DNA of 62,002 nt from Phenylobacterium sp. SCN 70-31 (GTDB taxonomy: Bacteria; Pseudomonadota; Alphaproteobacteria; Caulobacterales; Caulobacteraceae), in contig NZ_MEEX01000030.1 in the NCBI RefSeq assembly GCF_001724605.1, forward strand, positions 1 to 62,002, given 5' to 3'. The notes under the pieces are model-generated. The model did not search any database. It was not told where the DNA came from and was given only the letters and a program-made list of their open reading frames with translations. Made by a program: the position numbers and the translations under genes. Of the stretch, positions 1 through 10,787 are shown piece by piece. Position 1 is the first letter of the stretch. Every line of letters begins with the position of its first letter.

Positions 1-2
1 GC

Positions 3-125
3 GAGGTTTGGCCGGGTGAGTTGGGACGGGCGGTTTCGGCGTTAGGGGCGGCATGGGCAGGCGCTGAATTGACACCCCCACCCCAACCCCTCCCCGCAAG
101 GGGGAGGGGCTTCAGCTCGAGTTGA
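3..125 (+). CDS. possible 3' end of a CDS entering from the left edge
   Basis: One plus-strand frame is open from base 3 to a TGA at 123-125. It encodes a short tail rich in Ala, Gly and Trp followed by a Pro/Arg-rich end contributed by the GC hairpin repeat at 87-109. The other two plus frames stop early, at 17-19 and 43-45. A repeat reading into the last codons of a gene is common in GC-rich alphaproteobacteria, so this may be the C-terminus of a gene whose body lies outside the window. It would overlap the 3' end of the convergent gene at 112-912 by 14 bases. There is not enough protein to name a family. Confidence 0.3.
   Translation, partial: EVWPGELGRAVSALGAAWAGAELTPPPQPLPARGRGFSSS
87..109. 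repeat. GC-rich palindromic repeat
   Basis: A nine-base C-rich arm (87-95) pairs perfectly with 101-109 around a five-base loop. It lies between convergent reading frames and may work as a bidirectional transcription stop. A related but longer double hairpin is at 56901-56960. Confidence 0.6.
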
Positions 126-912
126 AGGGGTGGTCTGGGGTGATGCGCCTGGGCCAGTTCGCGAAGGGGTCGGGGCTGGGCGGTGAGACCGGGGCCGGCG
201 GGTCGTGGGTGGGGATGTCCCAGCGGTGGCCGGATGGGGGTTCGGGCGACGGCTCTGGAGGCGGCGCCGGTTCGGAGACGGCTTCCGGCGCCGCGGCGAA
301 CCCGTCCGGGACCTGAGCGTCTGGGGCCTGCGCCTCTGGGTCGCCGGGACAGGCCCGGCGATGACGAGGTGATTGTTCGGGCACAGGGCGGAAGACCTCT
401 CGGGCTTTGCCCTCGATGAGGTCGCCGTCCTCGGGATCGTTCCCCTCGTCCTCGTCGTCGAGGTCCATGAGGGTGCGGGCGCGGTGGATGAGGGCGTCCA
501 GGTCCTCGGTGAGGAAGTCGGGTCGTTCGGTCCAGTCCCAGGCTTCGGCGTGAAAGCGTTCGGCGAGGTCTTCGCGCTCGGCGGGATCGCAGCCGGCGTC
601 CTCGGCGGCCTCGCGGACGGCCTCGGCCAGGATGTCGAAGCGGCCGGCTCTGGCCAGGCGGTCGGGATCGGGACGGGATGAGGCCCGCTCGGCGCGCTGG
701 CGTCTCAGGCGGTCCTTCAGCGCCAGGGTCTGGCGGAGGGAGCGGGCGAGGCCGCGGTAGGCCCTGGAGAGTTCGGGGATGTCCTTGGGATCCTCGGCGG
801 CCATCAGCGCGCCGTGGGCCTTCTCCGCGGCGGAGAGGTCCAGCGCGGCCAGCCGGTCCAGCGTGGCTAGCGAAACCGTGTCGATGTCGGGTCCCTCGGA
901 CATGAGGGACAT
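112..912 (-). CDS. hypothetical protein with acidic middle and proline-rich tail
   Basis: Unrecognised protein of 266 residues. Residues 1-150 look helical and charged, with many Arg, Ala, Glu and Asp. The stretch around 145-165 is very acidic (runs of D/E). The last 80 residues are rich in Pro, Ala and Glu and are probably disordered. There is no signal peptide or membrane segment. Two ATG codons compete as the start, at 912 and 903, and neither has a clear Shine-Dalgarno. Codon positions show the strong third-base G/C expected of a real gene here, but opposite-strand frames are also open. Function is unknown. Confidence 0.6.
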   Translation of the reverse strand: MSLMSEGPDIDTVSLATLDRLAALDLSAAEKAHGALMAAEDPKDIPELSRAYRGLARSLRQTLALKDRLRRQRAERASSRPDPDRLARAGRFDILAEAVREAAEDAGCDPAEREDLAERFHAEAWDWTERPDFLTEDLDALIHRARTLMDLDDEDEGNDPEDGDLIEGKAREVFRPVPEQSPRHRRACPGDPEAQAPDAQVPDGFAAAPEAVSEPAPPPEPSPEPPSGHRWDIPTHDPPAPVSPPSPDPFANWPRRITPDHPFNSS

Positions 913-1122
913 CCAACCACCCCGCTACGTCAGAAGCGGACGTAGGCGGGCGGCGTCACCGCGACTTCCCGCTTCGCTTGTCCTGGAGATGGCGTCGGTT
1001 CGCGGTTGTCTCGTTTGACAGTTGAATTGCGCTCGCGTCCGGCGCGAGCCGGGTTGTCCTCCAAGGAAGGCTTTTGTTAAGGATGCTCTCGACACGCATA
1101 TACTCGAGGGGGCTTTTCTACG

Positions 1123-2118
1123 ATGGGTAGAATGAAGCAGCTCGTGGCGGCGTGCGCCGTCATGGTTCTGGTTTCGACGGCGGGATCCGCGGCTCAGGCG
1201 GCTTGCGTCGGCGTGACGATCGATGCGGCCTTCGCCGCCGACTACACCTGCAACGATCTGGGCGCGGCGCCCGGCGTCCCCGCGAACTATGGCGGGGTCA
1301 CTTTCCTCAACAACAACACCCTGCTGCTGGGCGGCGCGGCGAACGGCGCAGCCGGCGCCATCTATTCGATGGACGTGACGCGCGACGTCGACGGCCACAT
1401 CACCGGCCTGGGGGCCGCGACGCTGTTCGCGAGCGCGCCCTACATCGACGGCGGCCTGGCGTTCGGCCCGGACGGCGTGCTGTTCTCGACCGGCTACCCC
1501 ACCAACACCCTCGTCCAGATCGCGCCCGGCGCGGATTCGCCCGGCAAGGTCATCGCGCTGTCGTCGCTGGGGATCGCCTCGTCGGTCGGGACGCTGCAAT
1601 TCGTGCCCGACGGGTTCGACGGCGCCGGCGGGCTGAAGCTGGCCAGCTACAACGCCGGCATCTTCTACGACGTCTCCCTGACGCCGGACGGGAGCGGCTT
1701 CTTCGACCTCGCCGTGAACAGCTCGGTGTTCATCGGCGGCGGCCCGGAGGGCCTGGTCTATGTCTCGGGTTCCAACCTGGGCTTCGGCGCCGACAGCCTG
1801 ATGGTCTCGGAATACAGCACCGGCCAGGTGGGCGTCTGGGACATCGACGCCAACGGCAATCCCGTCCTGGGCACGCGCCGGACGTTCCTGTCGGGCCTGA
1901 GCGGCGCCGAGGGGGCGGTGATCGATCCGGTCACCGGCGATTTCATCTTCTCCACCTTCGGCGGCGGCAATCGCCTGCTGGTGGTGAGCGGGTTCGAGGC
2001 GCCGACCCAGCCGCCGACGGGCGCGATCCCCGAGCCGTCCACCTGGGCCATGCTGATCCTGGGCTTCGGCGCGGCGGGAACGGTGCTTCGCTCGCGCCGG
2101 CGGGCGATGGCGGCCTGA
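1123..2118 (+). CDS. PEPxxWA-CTERM sorting-domain exported protein
   Basis: 331 residues. An N-terminal signal peptide (hydrophobic core about residues 7-25, cleavage after AQA) is followed by a Gly/Asn/Ala-rich body resembling a beta-propeller-like repeat fold. The C-terminus is a sorting tail: the PEPSTWAM motif near residue 304, then a hydrophobic helix ending in an Arg cluster (RSRRR). PEP-CTERM proteins are exported and processed by an exosortase, often for surface or extracellular-matrix display. A Shine-Dalgarno-like GAGGGGG lies about 10 bases before the ATG. No exosortase or polysaccharide locus is visible in the window, so this is an orphan substrate here. Confidence 0.85.
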   Translation: MGRMKQLVAACAVMVLVSTAGSAAQAACVGVTIDAAFAADYTCNDLGAAPGVPANYGGVTFLNNNTLLLGGAANGAAGAIYSMDVTRDVDGHITGLGAATLFASAPYIDGGLAFGPDGVLFSTGYPTNTLVQIAPGADSPGKVIALSSLGIASSVGTLQFVPDGFDGAGGLKLASYNAGIFYDVSLTPDGSGFFDLAVNSSVFIGGGPEGLVYVSGSNLGFGADSLMVSEYSTGQVGVWDIDANGNPVLGTRRTFLSGLSGAEGAVIDPVTGDFIFSTFGGGNRLLVVSGFEAPTQPPTGAIPEPSTWAMLILGFGAAGTVLRSRRRAMAA

Positions 2119-2125
2119 TTTGCGG

Positions 2126-2150
2126 CCCGGCGGCGAGAGCCGCCGGGTTT
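2126..2150 (+). terminator. intrinsic terminator after the PEP-CTERM gene
   Basis: A perfect nine-base stem (2126-2134 with 2139-2147) with a GAGA loop is followed by TTT, 7 bases after the stop codon of the upstream gene. It lies between convergent genes and could also stop parE transcription. Confidence 0.7.
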
Positions 2151-2202
2151 CCCTCGAGAGTGAAGATGGGGCGCCGGGTCGCGGTCGGGGGCCTGCGCCG
2201 CT

Positions 2203-4251
<2,049 letters not shown>

Positions 4252-4394
4252 CACGAGAACATTGCGGCGATTCGACCAGTCCCTCCCTATGGGCGCAGGG
4301 CGTGCGCGGCGCAATGTGCGGCGAAGCCGCGGGCGCGTGGTGTGCAGACCCTGATTCTGCCGCACCATGTTCGCCGGGCTGCAGGGAGGGTGGC

Positions 4395-5303
4395 GTGGCG
4401 AACTGGAAAGATCCCGAGATTGCGGGGGTTCGGGCGATCCTGGCGGCGCGCCAGCCCGAGCCCGGCGCGCCGACGCCCGGGTTCCCCGAGCGCCGGGCGG
4501 CGATGGACGCCCTGGGCGAGAAGGGCGCGCTGCCCGTCGGCTGCTATCATGAGCCCGTGACGCTGGGGGGCGTCCGCGGCGAGCGGGTGGTCCCGCAGGG
4601 CGCGGCGCCGGGGCGCACGATGCTCTACCTCCACGGCGGGGCCTATACGATGGGCAGTCCGCGCAGCCACCGGCCGCTCGTGGCGCGGCTGGCCGAGGCG
4701 GCGCGGACCGTGGCGGTGGCGGTGGACTATCGCCTCGGACCCGAGCACCGGTTTCCGGCGGCGGTCGACGACGCGCTGGCGGCCTATCGGGCCCTGCTGG
4801 ACGGCGGCGCCGAGCCGGAGCGGCTGGTGGTGGCGGGGGACTCCGCCGGCGGCGGCCTGGCGATGGCCCTGGCCCTGGCGCTGAAGCGGGACGGGCTGCC
4901 CCAGCCCGCGGGCTGGTTCGTCATGAGCCCCTGGGCCGACCTGACCCAGTCGGGCGCCAGTTACGCCAGCAAGACGGCCACCGATCCCACCATCAACAAG
5001 CCGCGCCTGGACGAGAACGCCCGCGCGTACCTGGGCGGGCTGGACCCCCGCGATCCGCTGGCCTCGCCGGTGTTCGGCGACTTCGAGGGGGTGTCTCCCG
5101 TCCTGATCCAGGTGGGGTCGGAGGAGGCGCTGCTGAGCGACAGCGTCACCCTGGCCGACGTGCTGGCCCACGCGCGGGTGGCCGTGCGCCTGGAGGTGTG
5201 GCCCGAGATGATCCACGTCTTCCACGCCTGGGGACCGGTGCTCCAGGCGGCCCGGCGGGCGGTCGCCGACGCCGGGGCCTGGATGGACGCGCGGCTCGGC
5301 TGA
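4395..5303 (+). CDS. alpha/beta hydrolase, hormone-sensitive-lipase-like family
   Basis: Esterase/lipase of the HSL-like (family IV) group, 302 residues from GTG 4395, preceded by GGAGGG 5 bases upstream. It carries the oxyanion-hole motif LHGGAYTMGS, the nucleophile elbow GDSAGGG, and a C-terminal histidine in MIHVFHAW. An acidic residue after VGSEEALL is the likely third catalytic member. The enzyme should cleave short-chain carboxylic esters in the cytoplasm; the natural substrate is unknown. It is divergent from parE, and its stop lies 4 bases before the next gene. Confidence 0.85.
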   Translation: MANWKDPEIAGVRAILAARQPEPGAPTPGFPERRAAMDALGEKGALPVGCYHEPVTLGGVRGERVVPQGAAPGRTMLYLHGGAYTMGSPRSHRPLVARLAEAARTVAVAVDYRLGPEHRFPAAVDDALAAYRALLDGGAEPERLVVAGDSAGGGLAMALALALKRDGLPQPAGWFVMSPWADLTQSGASYASKTATDPTINKPRLDENARAYLGGLDPRDPLASPVFGDFEGVSPVLIQVGSEEALLSDSVTLADVLAHARVAVRLEVWPEMIHVFHAWGPVLQAARRAVADAGAWMDARLG

Positions 5304-5307
5304 GGCG

Positions 5308-6075
5308 GTGAGGCGTCGTGGCGTCGTCGGCGTGCTCGCCAGCCTCGGGCTCGCGCTGACTGTCGGGTGCGCGCCGCGGGCCGCGTCGACGAGGGCGTCG
5401 ACGCTGGTGGTCTGGGCGTGGGAGCGGCCCGAGGACCTGCGGTTCCTGCCCCCGGGGGTCGAGATCGCGGCGCTGACCGGGTTCATCGAGATCTCGGGGC
5501 CGCGCACGGTCATACGGGGTCGGCTTCACCCGTTGCGGGCGCAGGCGGGCCAGGTGACGACCGCCGTCGTCCACGTGGAGATCGACCCCCGCCGGCCGTT
5601 CGAATGGTCGGAGGCCCGCGAGGCCGAGGTGGCCGCCGCCATCCTGGACCTGGGGGGCGCGGCGTGGGCGCGTCGGCTCCAGGTCGATTTCGAGGTGAGG
5701 GCCTCGCAGCGTCCGATCCTCCTGGGCGTCCTGCGCCGGGTCCGGGATGGCCTGAAGCCGGGCGTCGTGCTCTCGATGACCGCCCTGGCCTCGTGGTGCG
5801 AGACCGAGGGATGGCTGGCCGAGGCCCCGGTGGACGAGATCGCGCCGATGCTGTTCAGGATGGGGCGCGGCGGCGTCCCGATCCGCGAGAAGCTGGGCGC
5901 CGGGGGCGACTTCCGGAACGCGCGATGCCGCGACGCCCTGGCGATCTCGACCGACGCCCCGCTGCCGGGTGCGCCGGCGGGGCGGCGGGTCTATCTGTTC
6001 AATCCGCGAAGCTGGTCGGCGGCCGATTTCGCGGCGATCGAGGAGAGGGTTCGGGCATGGCGGGCCGTGCGGTGA
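5308..6075 (+). CDS. DUF3142-type lipoprotein
   Basis: 255 residues beginning at GTG 5308. The N-terminus is a lipoprotein signal with a lipobox ending in a Cys (LTVGC, about residue 21), so it is probably membrane-anchored in the periplasm. Features I associate with DUF3142 proteins are present: WAWERPEDLRFLPPGVE near the N-terminus, the polar stretch around LSMTALASWC, and VDEIAPMLFRMG. It may be a glycosidase-like TIM barrel, but the activity is not established. It overlaps the next gene by 19 bases, suggesting translational coupling with the large exported protein. Confidence 0.7.
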   Translation: MRRRGVVGVLASLGLALTVGCAPRAASTRASTLVVWAWERPEDLRFLPPGVEIAALTGFIEISGPRTVIRGRLHPLRAQAGQVTTAVVHVEIDPRRPFEWSEAREAEVAAAILDLGGAAWARRLQVDFEVRASQRPILLGVLRRVRDGLKPGVVLSMTALASWCETEGWLAEAPVDEIAPMLFRMGRGGVPIREKLGAGGDFRNARCRDALAISTDAPLPGAPAGRRVYLFNPRSWSAADFAAIEERVRAWRAVR

Positions 6076-8464
6076 GGTTTGGGCTCGGGCTAGCGGTCGC
6101 GGGCCTGCTGGCCGCCGTCGGGGGCGCCGCGGGCGCCTCGGGCGTGGCCGGCGGCGTGCCCTGGTACGTCGACCGCTTCGGGGGCGAGCCTGCGGACCTC
6201 GACGCCCTGTATCGCGGGCGTGTCGGGGTGGTGATGGCGCGTGCGCCGCGTCCCCAGCTCTACATGGCCTGGCGGCTGCTGCATGGTCAGGCCGTGGGGC
6301 CGGCGGCGGGGGCGGCGCTCTCGGTCCCCTGCTGCGACGGCCCGCTGAAGAACGTCTACGACGACCCCGGGGGCGAGACCGGCTCCAGCCAGTGGCTCGC
6401 CGCGCGCCGGCTGGTCAAGGACGCGCCGCGCAAGGCCTATACGCCGACGGGGCGGGAGCAGCCCTACTACATGTGGTCGGCCCAGTGCTTCGACGACGCC
6501 TTCCGCAACGCCGCCCAGACCTTGAAGGCGCGGGTGGCCGCGCATGGGGGCGCCTCGCCCTGGTGATCGCGTGGCTGGACGCCCAGGACGCGGTGTTCGC
6601 CACCTGCCAGGAAGAGGTCGCCCTGCCGCCGCTTCCCGCGGGCGCGCCGGCCTGGCTGAAGGCCGACCGCGCCTATCAGGCGGCCGCCCACGCCCTCTAC
6701 GCCGGGCGGACGACCGAGGCGGCGGCGGGCTTCGGCGCGATCTCGCTGGACGACGGGTCGCCCTGGCGCGGGATGGGGCCCTACCTGAAGGCGCGCGCGC
6801 TGCGCCGCGCGGCGCTGGCCGAGCCGTCGCCCGAGCGTTTCACCCTGGCGCGGGTGGCCATCGCCGACCTGTCGCGCCGGCCGGCCGGGACCTTCGGCCG
6901 CGACGAGGTGCGGCCGATGCTGCGCAGCCTGGACTTCCGCGACCGCCCGCGCGACCTCATGGCCGAGCTTTCCGGCGAACTCGCCGCGCCGGCCGCGCCG
7001 GCCGATCTGGCGGTGGTGTTCCGCGACGCCGTCAGCCTCGCGCGGCTAGGCCAGCCGCCGCCCGAGCCGCTGGACTGGATCGCGACCCTGCGGCCCGAGG
7101 CGGACGCGGCGGCGGGCCAGGCGGCGAACTGGGAGCCCCAGGCGATGGCCCGGCTTCGGCGCGAGGCGCGGCTGGCGTCGCAGGCGCATGCGGTGCGGCG
7201 CTGGCGGGCCGGCGGCTCGTCCGCGTGGCTGGTCGCGGCCCTGGCCCTGGGCGAGCCCGGCGACGGGACCGCCGCCGCCCTGGTCGTCGCGGCGCGTGCG
7301 GTGGATGGCGGGGACCCGGCCTGGCTCACCGTCCAGTATCACCTGGGCCGGCTGACCCTCGCGACCGATCCGCCGGCGACGAGCCGTGCGCGCCTGGACG
7401 CCATCCTGGCCCGCCGCGACCTGTCGACCAGCGATCGCAACCTGTTCGCCGCCCAGCGGGCGCAGGTGGCCGCCGACCTGGGCGACTTCGCCCGCTTCGC
7501 GCTGCGGCGCCGGATCTGCCCGGTGGCGGCCTATGTGGACGGCGTGGCCTCGCCGGACAACGGCTGCAAGCGCGAGGTGTGGCTGCCGGCCCACGTGGCG
7601 GACAGCGGGGTGTACGACGGCGTGGGCGAGACGGGGACCGTGGGCTTCGGCGAGGACGCCCGGGCGATCATCGACCGCATGCCGCTGGCCCAGCGCATCG
7701 CCCTCTCGCGGCATCCCGCCGTCCCCGGCCAGCTCAGGCTGGACCTGGCGATCACCAGCTATGCGCGCGCCGTGCTGCTCCAGGACCATGCCGCGGTCGA
7801 CGGGCTGGCGGCCGATCTTGCGAAGCTGCTGCCGCAACTGGCGCCGGAATGGCGGCGCATCCGCGAGACGCCCGTGGGGCCGGCGAAGCGGTTCGCCGAG
7901 TTCTTCGTCCTGGCCAAGGTTCCGGGCGTCCGCACCGACCTAGTGGACTACACGCGGCCGGAAGGGACGGTGGCGCAGTTCCAGTACTACTGGATCCCGT
8001 GGGTGCTGGTGAGCCGGCCGGTGATGCCCGCGCCGCCGCCGCTGGCCCTCTATCAGGCGGACGGCAGCGGGGTGGAGGCCGACGACCCCGATTCGGTCAC
8101 CGACCTGACGTGCCTCGGGGAGTGCGGGGTCGCCGCCACGCCGCTCCGGCTGCCGGACTTCGTCGTGGACGGGCAGCGGCAGGCGCTGGACGAGCGGAGC
8201 CGCTTCGTCCGCCGGGAGGCCGCGGGCTGGGCCGAGCCGCCGCCGCCGATGCCGGCGGGCGGCGTGTCGGTGTGGGACGAGATGCTGGCCTTCGCCCGGG
8301 CCAACCCCACGCATCCCCAGGTTCCCGAGGCGCTCTACTGGATCAACCGGGCCGGCCGGTGGGGCGGCAGCCATGCGCAGTCGGGCAAGCGGGCGTTCCA
8401 GCTCCTCCATGCCCGCTACCCGAAGTCGACCTGGGCGAAGCGCTCGCCCTACTACTACGACTGA
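6057..8464 (+). pseudogene. large exported protein, reading frame broken near 6560
   Basis: Two frames together encode one protein of about 800 residues. The first (ATG 6057 to TGA 6566) has a signal peptide (hydrophobic core about residues 7-26), then a conserved-looking Trp/Tyr-rich segment containing PCCDGPLKNVYDDPGG. The second continues in the -1 frame at about 6563 with VIAWLDAQDAVFATC and runs to 8464 without a stop. It is largely alpha-helical, Ala-rich and TPR-like, ending in HARYPKSTWAKRSPYYYD. No individual domain is recognised. One missing base (sequencing error or true mutation) or programmed slippage would explain the break. It follows the DUF3142 gene, and the pair probably works together. 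Confidence 0.65.
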
Positions 8465-8479
8465 AGGCGGGCGGGCGGC

Positions 8480-10402
8480 CTACTTGGGGCTGTAGATCGC
8501 CGTCAGCAGGTCGGGGGTTCCGGGGGTGCGCTCGAGCCGCGGGTAGCGGAGGCCGCCGCGGTAGTCGATCGACACCTCGCCGAAGTGTTCGCCGTTGCGC
8601 ACGGTGAGCCGGATCGGCGCGCCGGCCTTGCCGGCCGTGACCGCGGCCTTCAGCCGGTCGGGGGTGTAGGCGAACCCGTCGACCGCGAGGATTCGGGTCG
8701 AGACCGTGAGGCCGGCGTCGAAGGCGGGGCTGTCCCAGAGCACGCCGGTCACCTCGCCCTCGCGGCCGACCACGAGGCCGAGCGAGTACGACAGGTCGGT
8801 CCGCTTGTAGAAGGTTTCCACGCTGCGGAAGTAGTCGGTGGGCGCCTCGGCGTAGACCAGTTTCCAGCCGCCGCGGGTCAGGCCGTCCAGCGGAGGACGG
8901 GGGGCCACGTCCTGGAGCCGGGCCTTGAGGAACCCGGCCCAGTCGTAGGGCTCGACCGCGTTCAGGGCGGCGACCACGTCGTCGAAGGTGAAGGCCCGGG
9001 GCGTGCGGTCGCCGTCCTTGCCGCCGAAGAAGGCGCGGGCGAAGTCGTCCAGCGAGCGACGGCCGCGCGAGCGCTCGCGGATCAGGGTGTCGGCGTCGAG
9101 CCAGACGAGCTGGCCCTCGGAGTAGTAGTCCTCGCTGCGCTGCCAGCTCAGCCAGGGCTGGGGGCGGCGATCGTTGATCACGGGGTCCTGGGTGGTGTCC
9201 TCCACCGCCCGCCAGCGACGGCCCGCGCGGGTCTCGTAGACGGCCGCGGTCGAGGCCAGCGCCTCAAGGCTCTGGGCGACCGAGAGGAAGCCCGAGCGGC
9301 CGCCCAGGACATAGCCCCAGTACTGGTCCTGCCCCTCGTAGACCCACAGGAGCTGACCGCGCATGGGCACGTTGAAGTCGGGCGTCCAGAGGTCGGCCGG
9401 GCGACGATACTTGCCGACCCAGGCGTGCGCGTACTCGTGCGGCAGCAGGTTGCGGTCGGCCTGGGCGCTGTTCCAGTCGATGAAGTAGCCCGGCTCCACC
9501 TGGTTCTCGCTGGACCGGTGGTGCTCCAGGCCGATGGAGCCCAGGCGGTCGGTGATCGCCAGCAGGAACTCGTAGCGGTCGAACGGCCGCGAGCCGAACA
9601 GCCGGTCGGCCTGGCGCACGAGATTGCGGTGGATCTCGACGATGGCGGGGGTGGCGGCCAGCTCCTCGGGCCGGTCTGCGACAACGTGCAGGCGCACGGG
9701 GATCTTCCCACCCGGGTCGAGATCGTAGAGGCGGGCGTAGCGGCCGGCGAAGAGCGGCGAATCCACCAGCGTCTCGAAGTCGACGGGCTGGAAGCGGATC
9801 AGGTTTTCCTGAGCCTGCGCGGCGTCGAGCGCCGCCGCGTAGCTCCAGCCCGGCGGCAGCTTCAGGGTGGTCTCGAACGCGATGCGCCGCGTGAACCAGC
9901 CGGCCGGATAGAGGGCGAGGGCGTTCCACTGGAGATTCATCATCTCGGGCGTCACCACCACCCGGCCCTGGTTCGGGGCGGTGGGCGACAGGAACTGGAA
10001 CTCCACCTCCAGCTGGCGCGCGCCGGCCGGCGGATCGACGTGGAAAGCGTAGACATCGACGGTGTCGCGCCTCCAGGCGACGGGGCGTCCGTCCGCCTTG
10101 ACGCTGAGCCCGGCCACCTTCTCGATCGGGCCGCGCGGCGCATGGTTCCCCGGCAGCCAGGCGGGGTAGAGCAGGGTGACGCGGCCGGGCTCGGCGATGG
10201 GGATCACCTGCTTCACCCGCACGATGCGGCGGACCGTGTCCGTGGCGTCCACCTCCAGCTTGATCACGCCCGGATAGGGGATGTCGCGCGGCGCCGGGAT
10301 CGGCGCGGGCAGGGGCGTGGGCTGAGGTCCGGGGGAAGGCTGGGCGAAAGCTGGCGCGCCGAGGACGAGCGCCGCGGCGGCGGCGAGCAGGGAGAACTTC
10401 AA
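8480..10402 (-). CDS. M61 family metallopeptidase (glycyl aminopeptidase-like)
   Basis: Exported zinc peptidase of about 640 residues. The zinc motif HEYAH is at about residues 322-326 (near 9439), within an N-terminal M61 domain, and a PDZ-like domain (GVLWDSPAFDAGL) sits near the C-terminus. A clean signal peptide (KFSLLAAAAALVLG, cleavage after AFA) begins at a TTG at 10402. There is no in-frame ATG nearby, and upstream GTG codons are the alternatives, so the start is uncertain. The open frame continues into a repeat upstream, which is not coding. M61 enzymes remove N-terminal Gly/Ala from peptides. Confidence 0.85.
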   Translation of the reverse strand: MKFSLLAAAAALVLGAPAFAQPSPGPQPTPLPAPIPAPRDIPYPGVIKLEVDATDTVRRIVRVKQVIPIAEPGRVTLLYPAWLPGNHAPRGPIEKVAGLSVKADGRPVAWRRDTVDVYAFHVDPPAGARQLEVEFQFLSPTAPNQGRVVVTPEMMNLQWNALALYPAGWFTRRIAFETTLKLPPGWSYAAALDAAQAQENLIRFQPVDFETLVDSPLFAGRYARLYDLDPGGKIPVRLHVVADRPEELAATPAIVEIHRNLVRQADRLFGSRPFDRYEFLLAITDRLGSIGLEHHRSSENQVEPGYFIDWNSAQADRNLLPHEYAHAWVGKYRRPADLWTPDFNVPMRGQLLWVYEGQDQYWGYVLGGRSGFLSVAQSLEALASTAAVYETRAGRRWRAVEDTTQDPVINDRRPQPWLSWQRSEDYYSEGQLVWLDADTLIRERSRGRRSLDDFARAFFGGKDGDRTPRAFTFDDVVAALNAVEPYDWAGFLKARLQDVAPRPPLDGLTRGGWKLVYAEAPTDYFRSVETFYKRTDLSYSLGLVVGREGEVTGVLWDSPAFDAGLTVSTRILAVDGFAYTPDRLKAAVTAGKAGAPIRLTVRNGEHFGEVSIDYRGGLRYPRLERTPGTPDLLTAIYSPK

Positions 10403-10501
10403 GTCAGGCGAACCCGATGCTGTGGCATGATCGGGCGACACTAGGCCGTCCCACGCCGACGTCACAACCCCGGGGCGTCGCGGAGCGGTAACGCTTGTTA
10501 T

Positions 10502-10719
10502 GGAACCACGAAAGACACGAAAGGACACGAAGGGGGCGTGCTGATCGGCCGCGAAGCGGCGCCTTCCAAATTCAAGGAACCGCGGAAGACGCGGATAAGC
10601 GCGGAAGGCGAAGCTGCGATTTCTGCGTCCTTCCGCGTTTTCCGCGGTTCCCATGTCGGAGCCTCGGCTCGCGCCGAGGCTCGGGAGTCGGCCGCGCTTT
10701 TCGTGTCTTTCGTGGTTCC
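10502..10719. repeat. nested interspersed palindromic repeat (copy A)
   Basis: Two inverted repeats, one inside the other. The outer arms are 10502-10532 and 10697-10719, and the inner arms are 10576-10608 and 10629-10651. All arms begin or end with GGAACC-type ends and contain a GGAA/CGAA-type unit recurring about every 10-11 bases. The element fills most of the gap between the M61 gene and glnA. Related copies are at 16499-16566 and 24454-24524. A small additional hairpin (GCCTCGG...CCGAGGC) lies between the right arms. Confidence 0.85.
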
Positions 10720-10734
10720 AAAGACGCCGGCGCG

Positions 10735-10762
10735 AAAAGGGCCGCGGATGGCTCCGCGGCCC
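10735..10762 (-). terminator. intrinsic terminator of glnBA
   Basis: A perfect ten-base stem (10753-10762 with 10739-10748) with a four-base loop is followed on the minus strand by TTTT (10738-10735). It lies 26 bases downstream of the glnA stop codon. Confidence 0.85.
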
Positions 10763-10787
10763 TTCGGATCGCTTCAGGAAAGCGCGA

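Noticed and set aside
1015..1043. A perfect TTGACA at 1015-1020 as the -35 of a promoter for the PEP-CTERM gene
   Set aside because: No acceptable -10 element lies 16-18 bases downstream, so it is not listed as a promoter.
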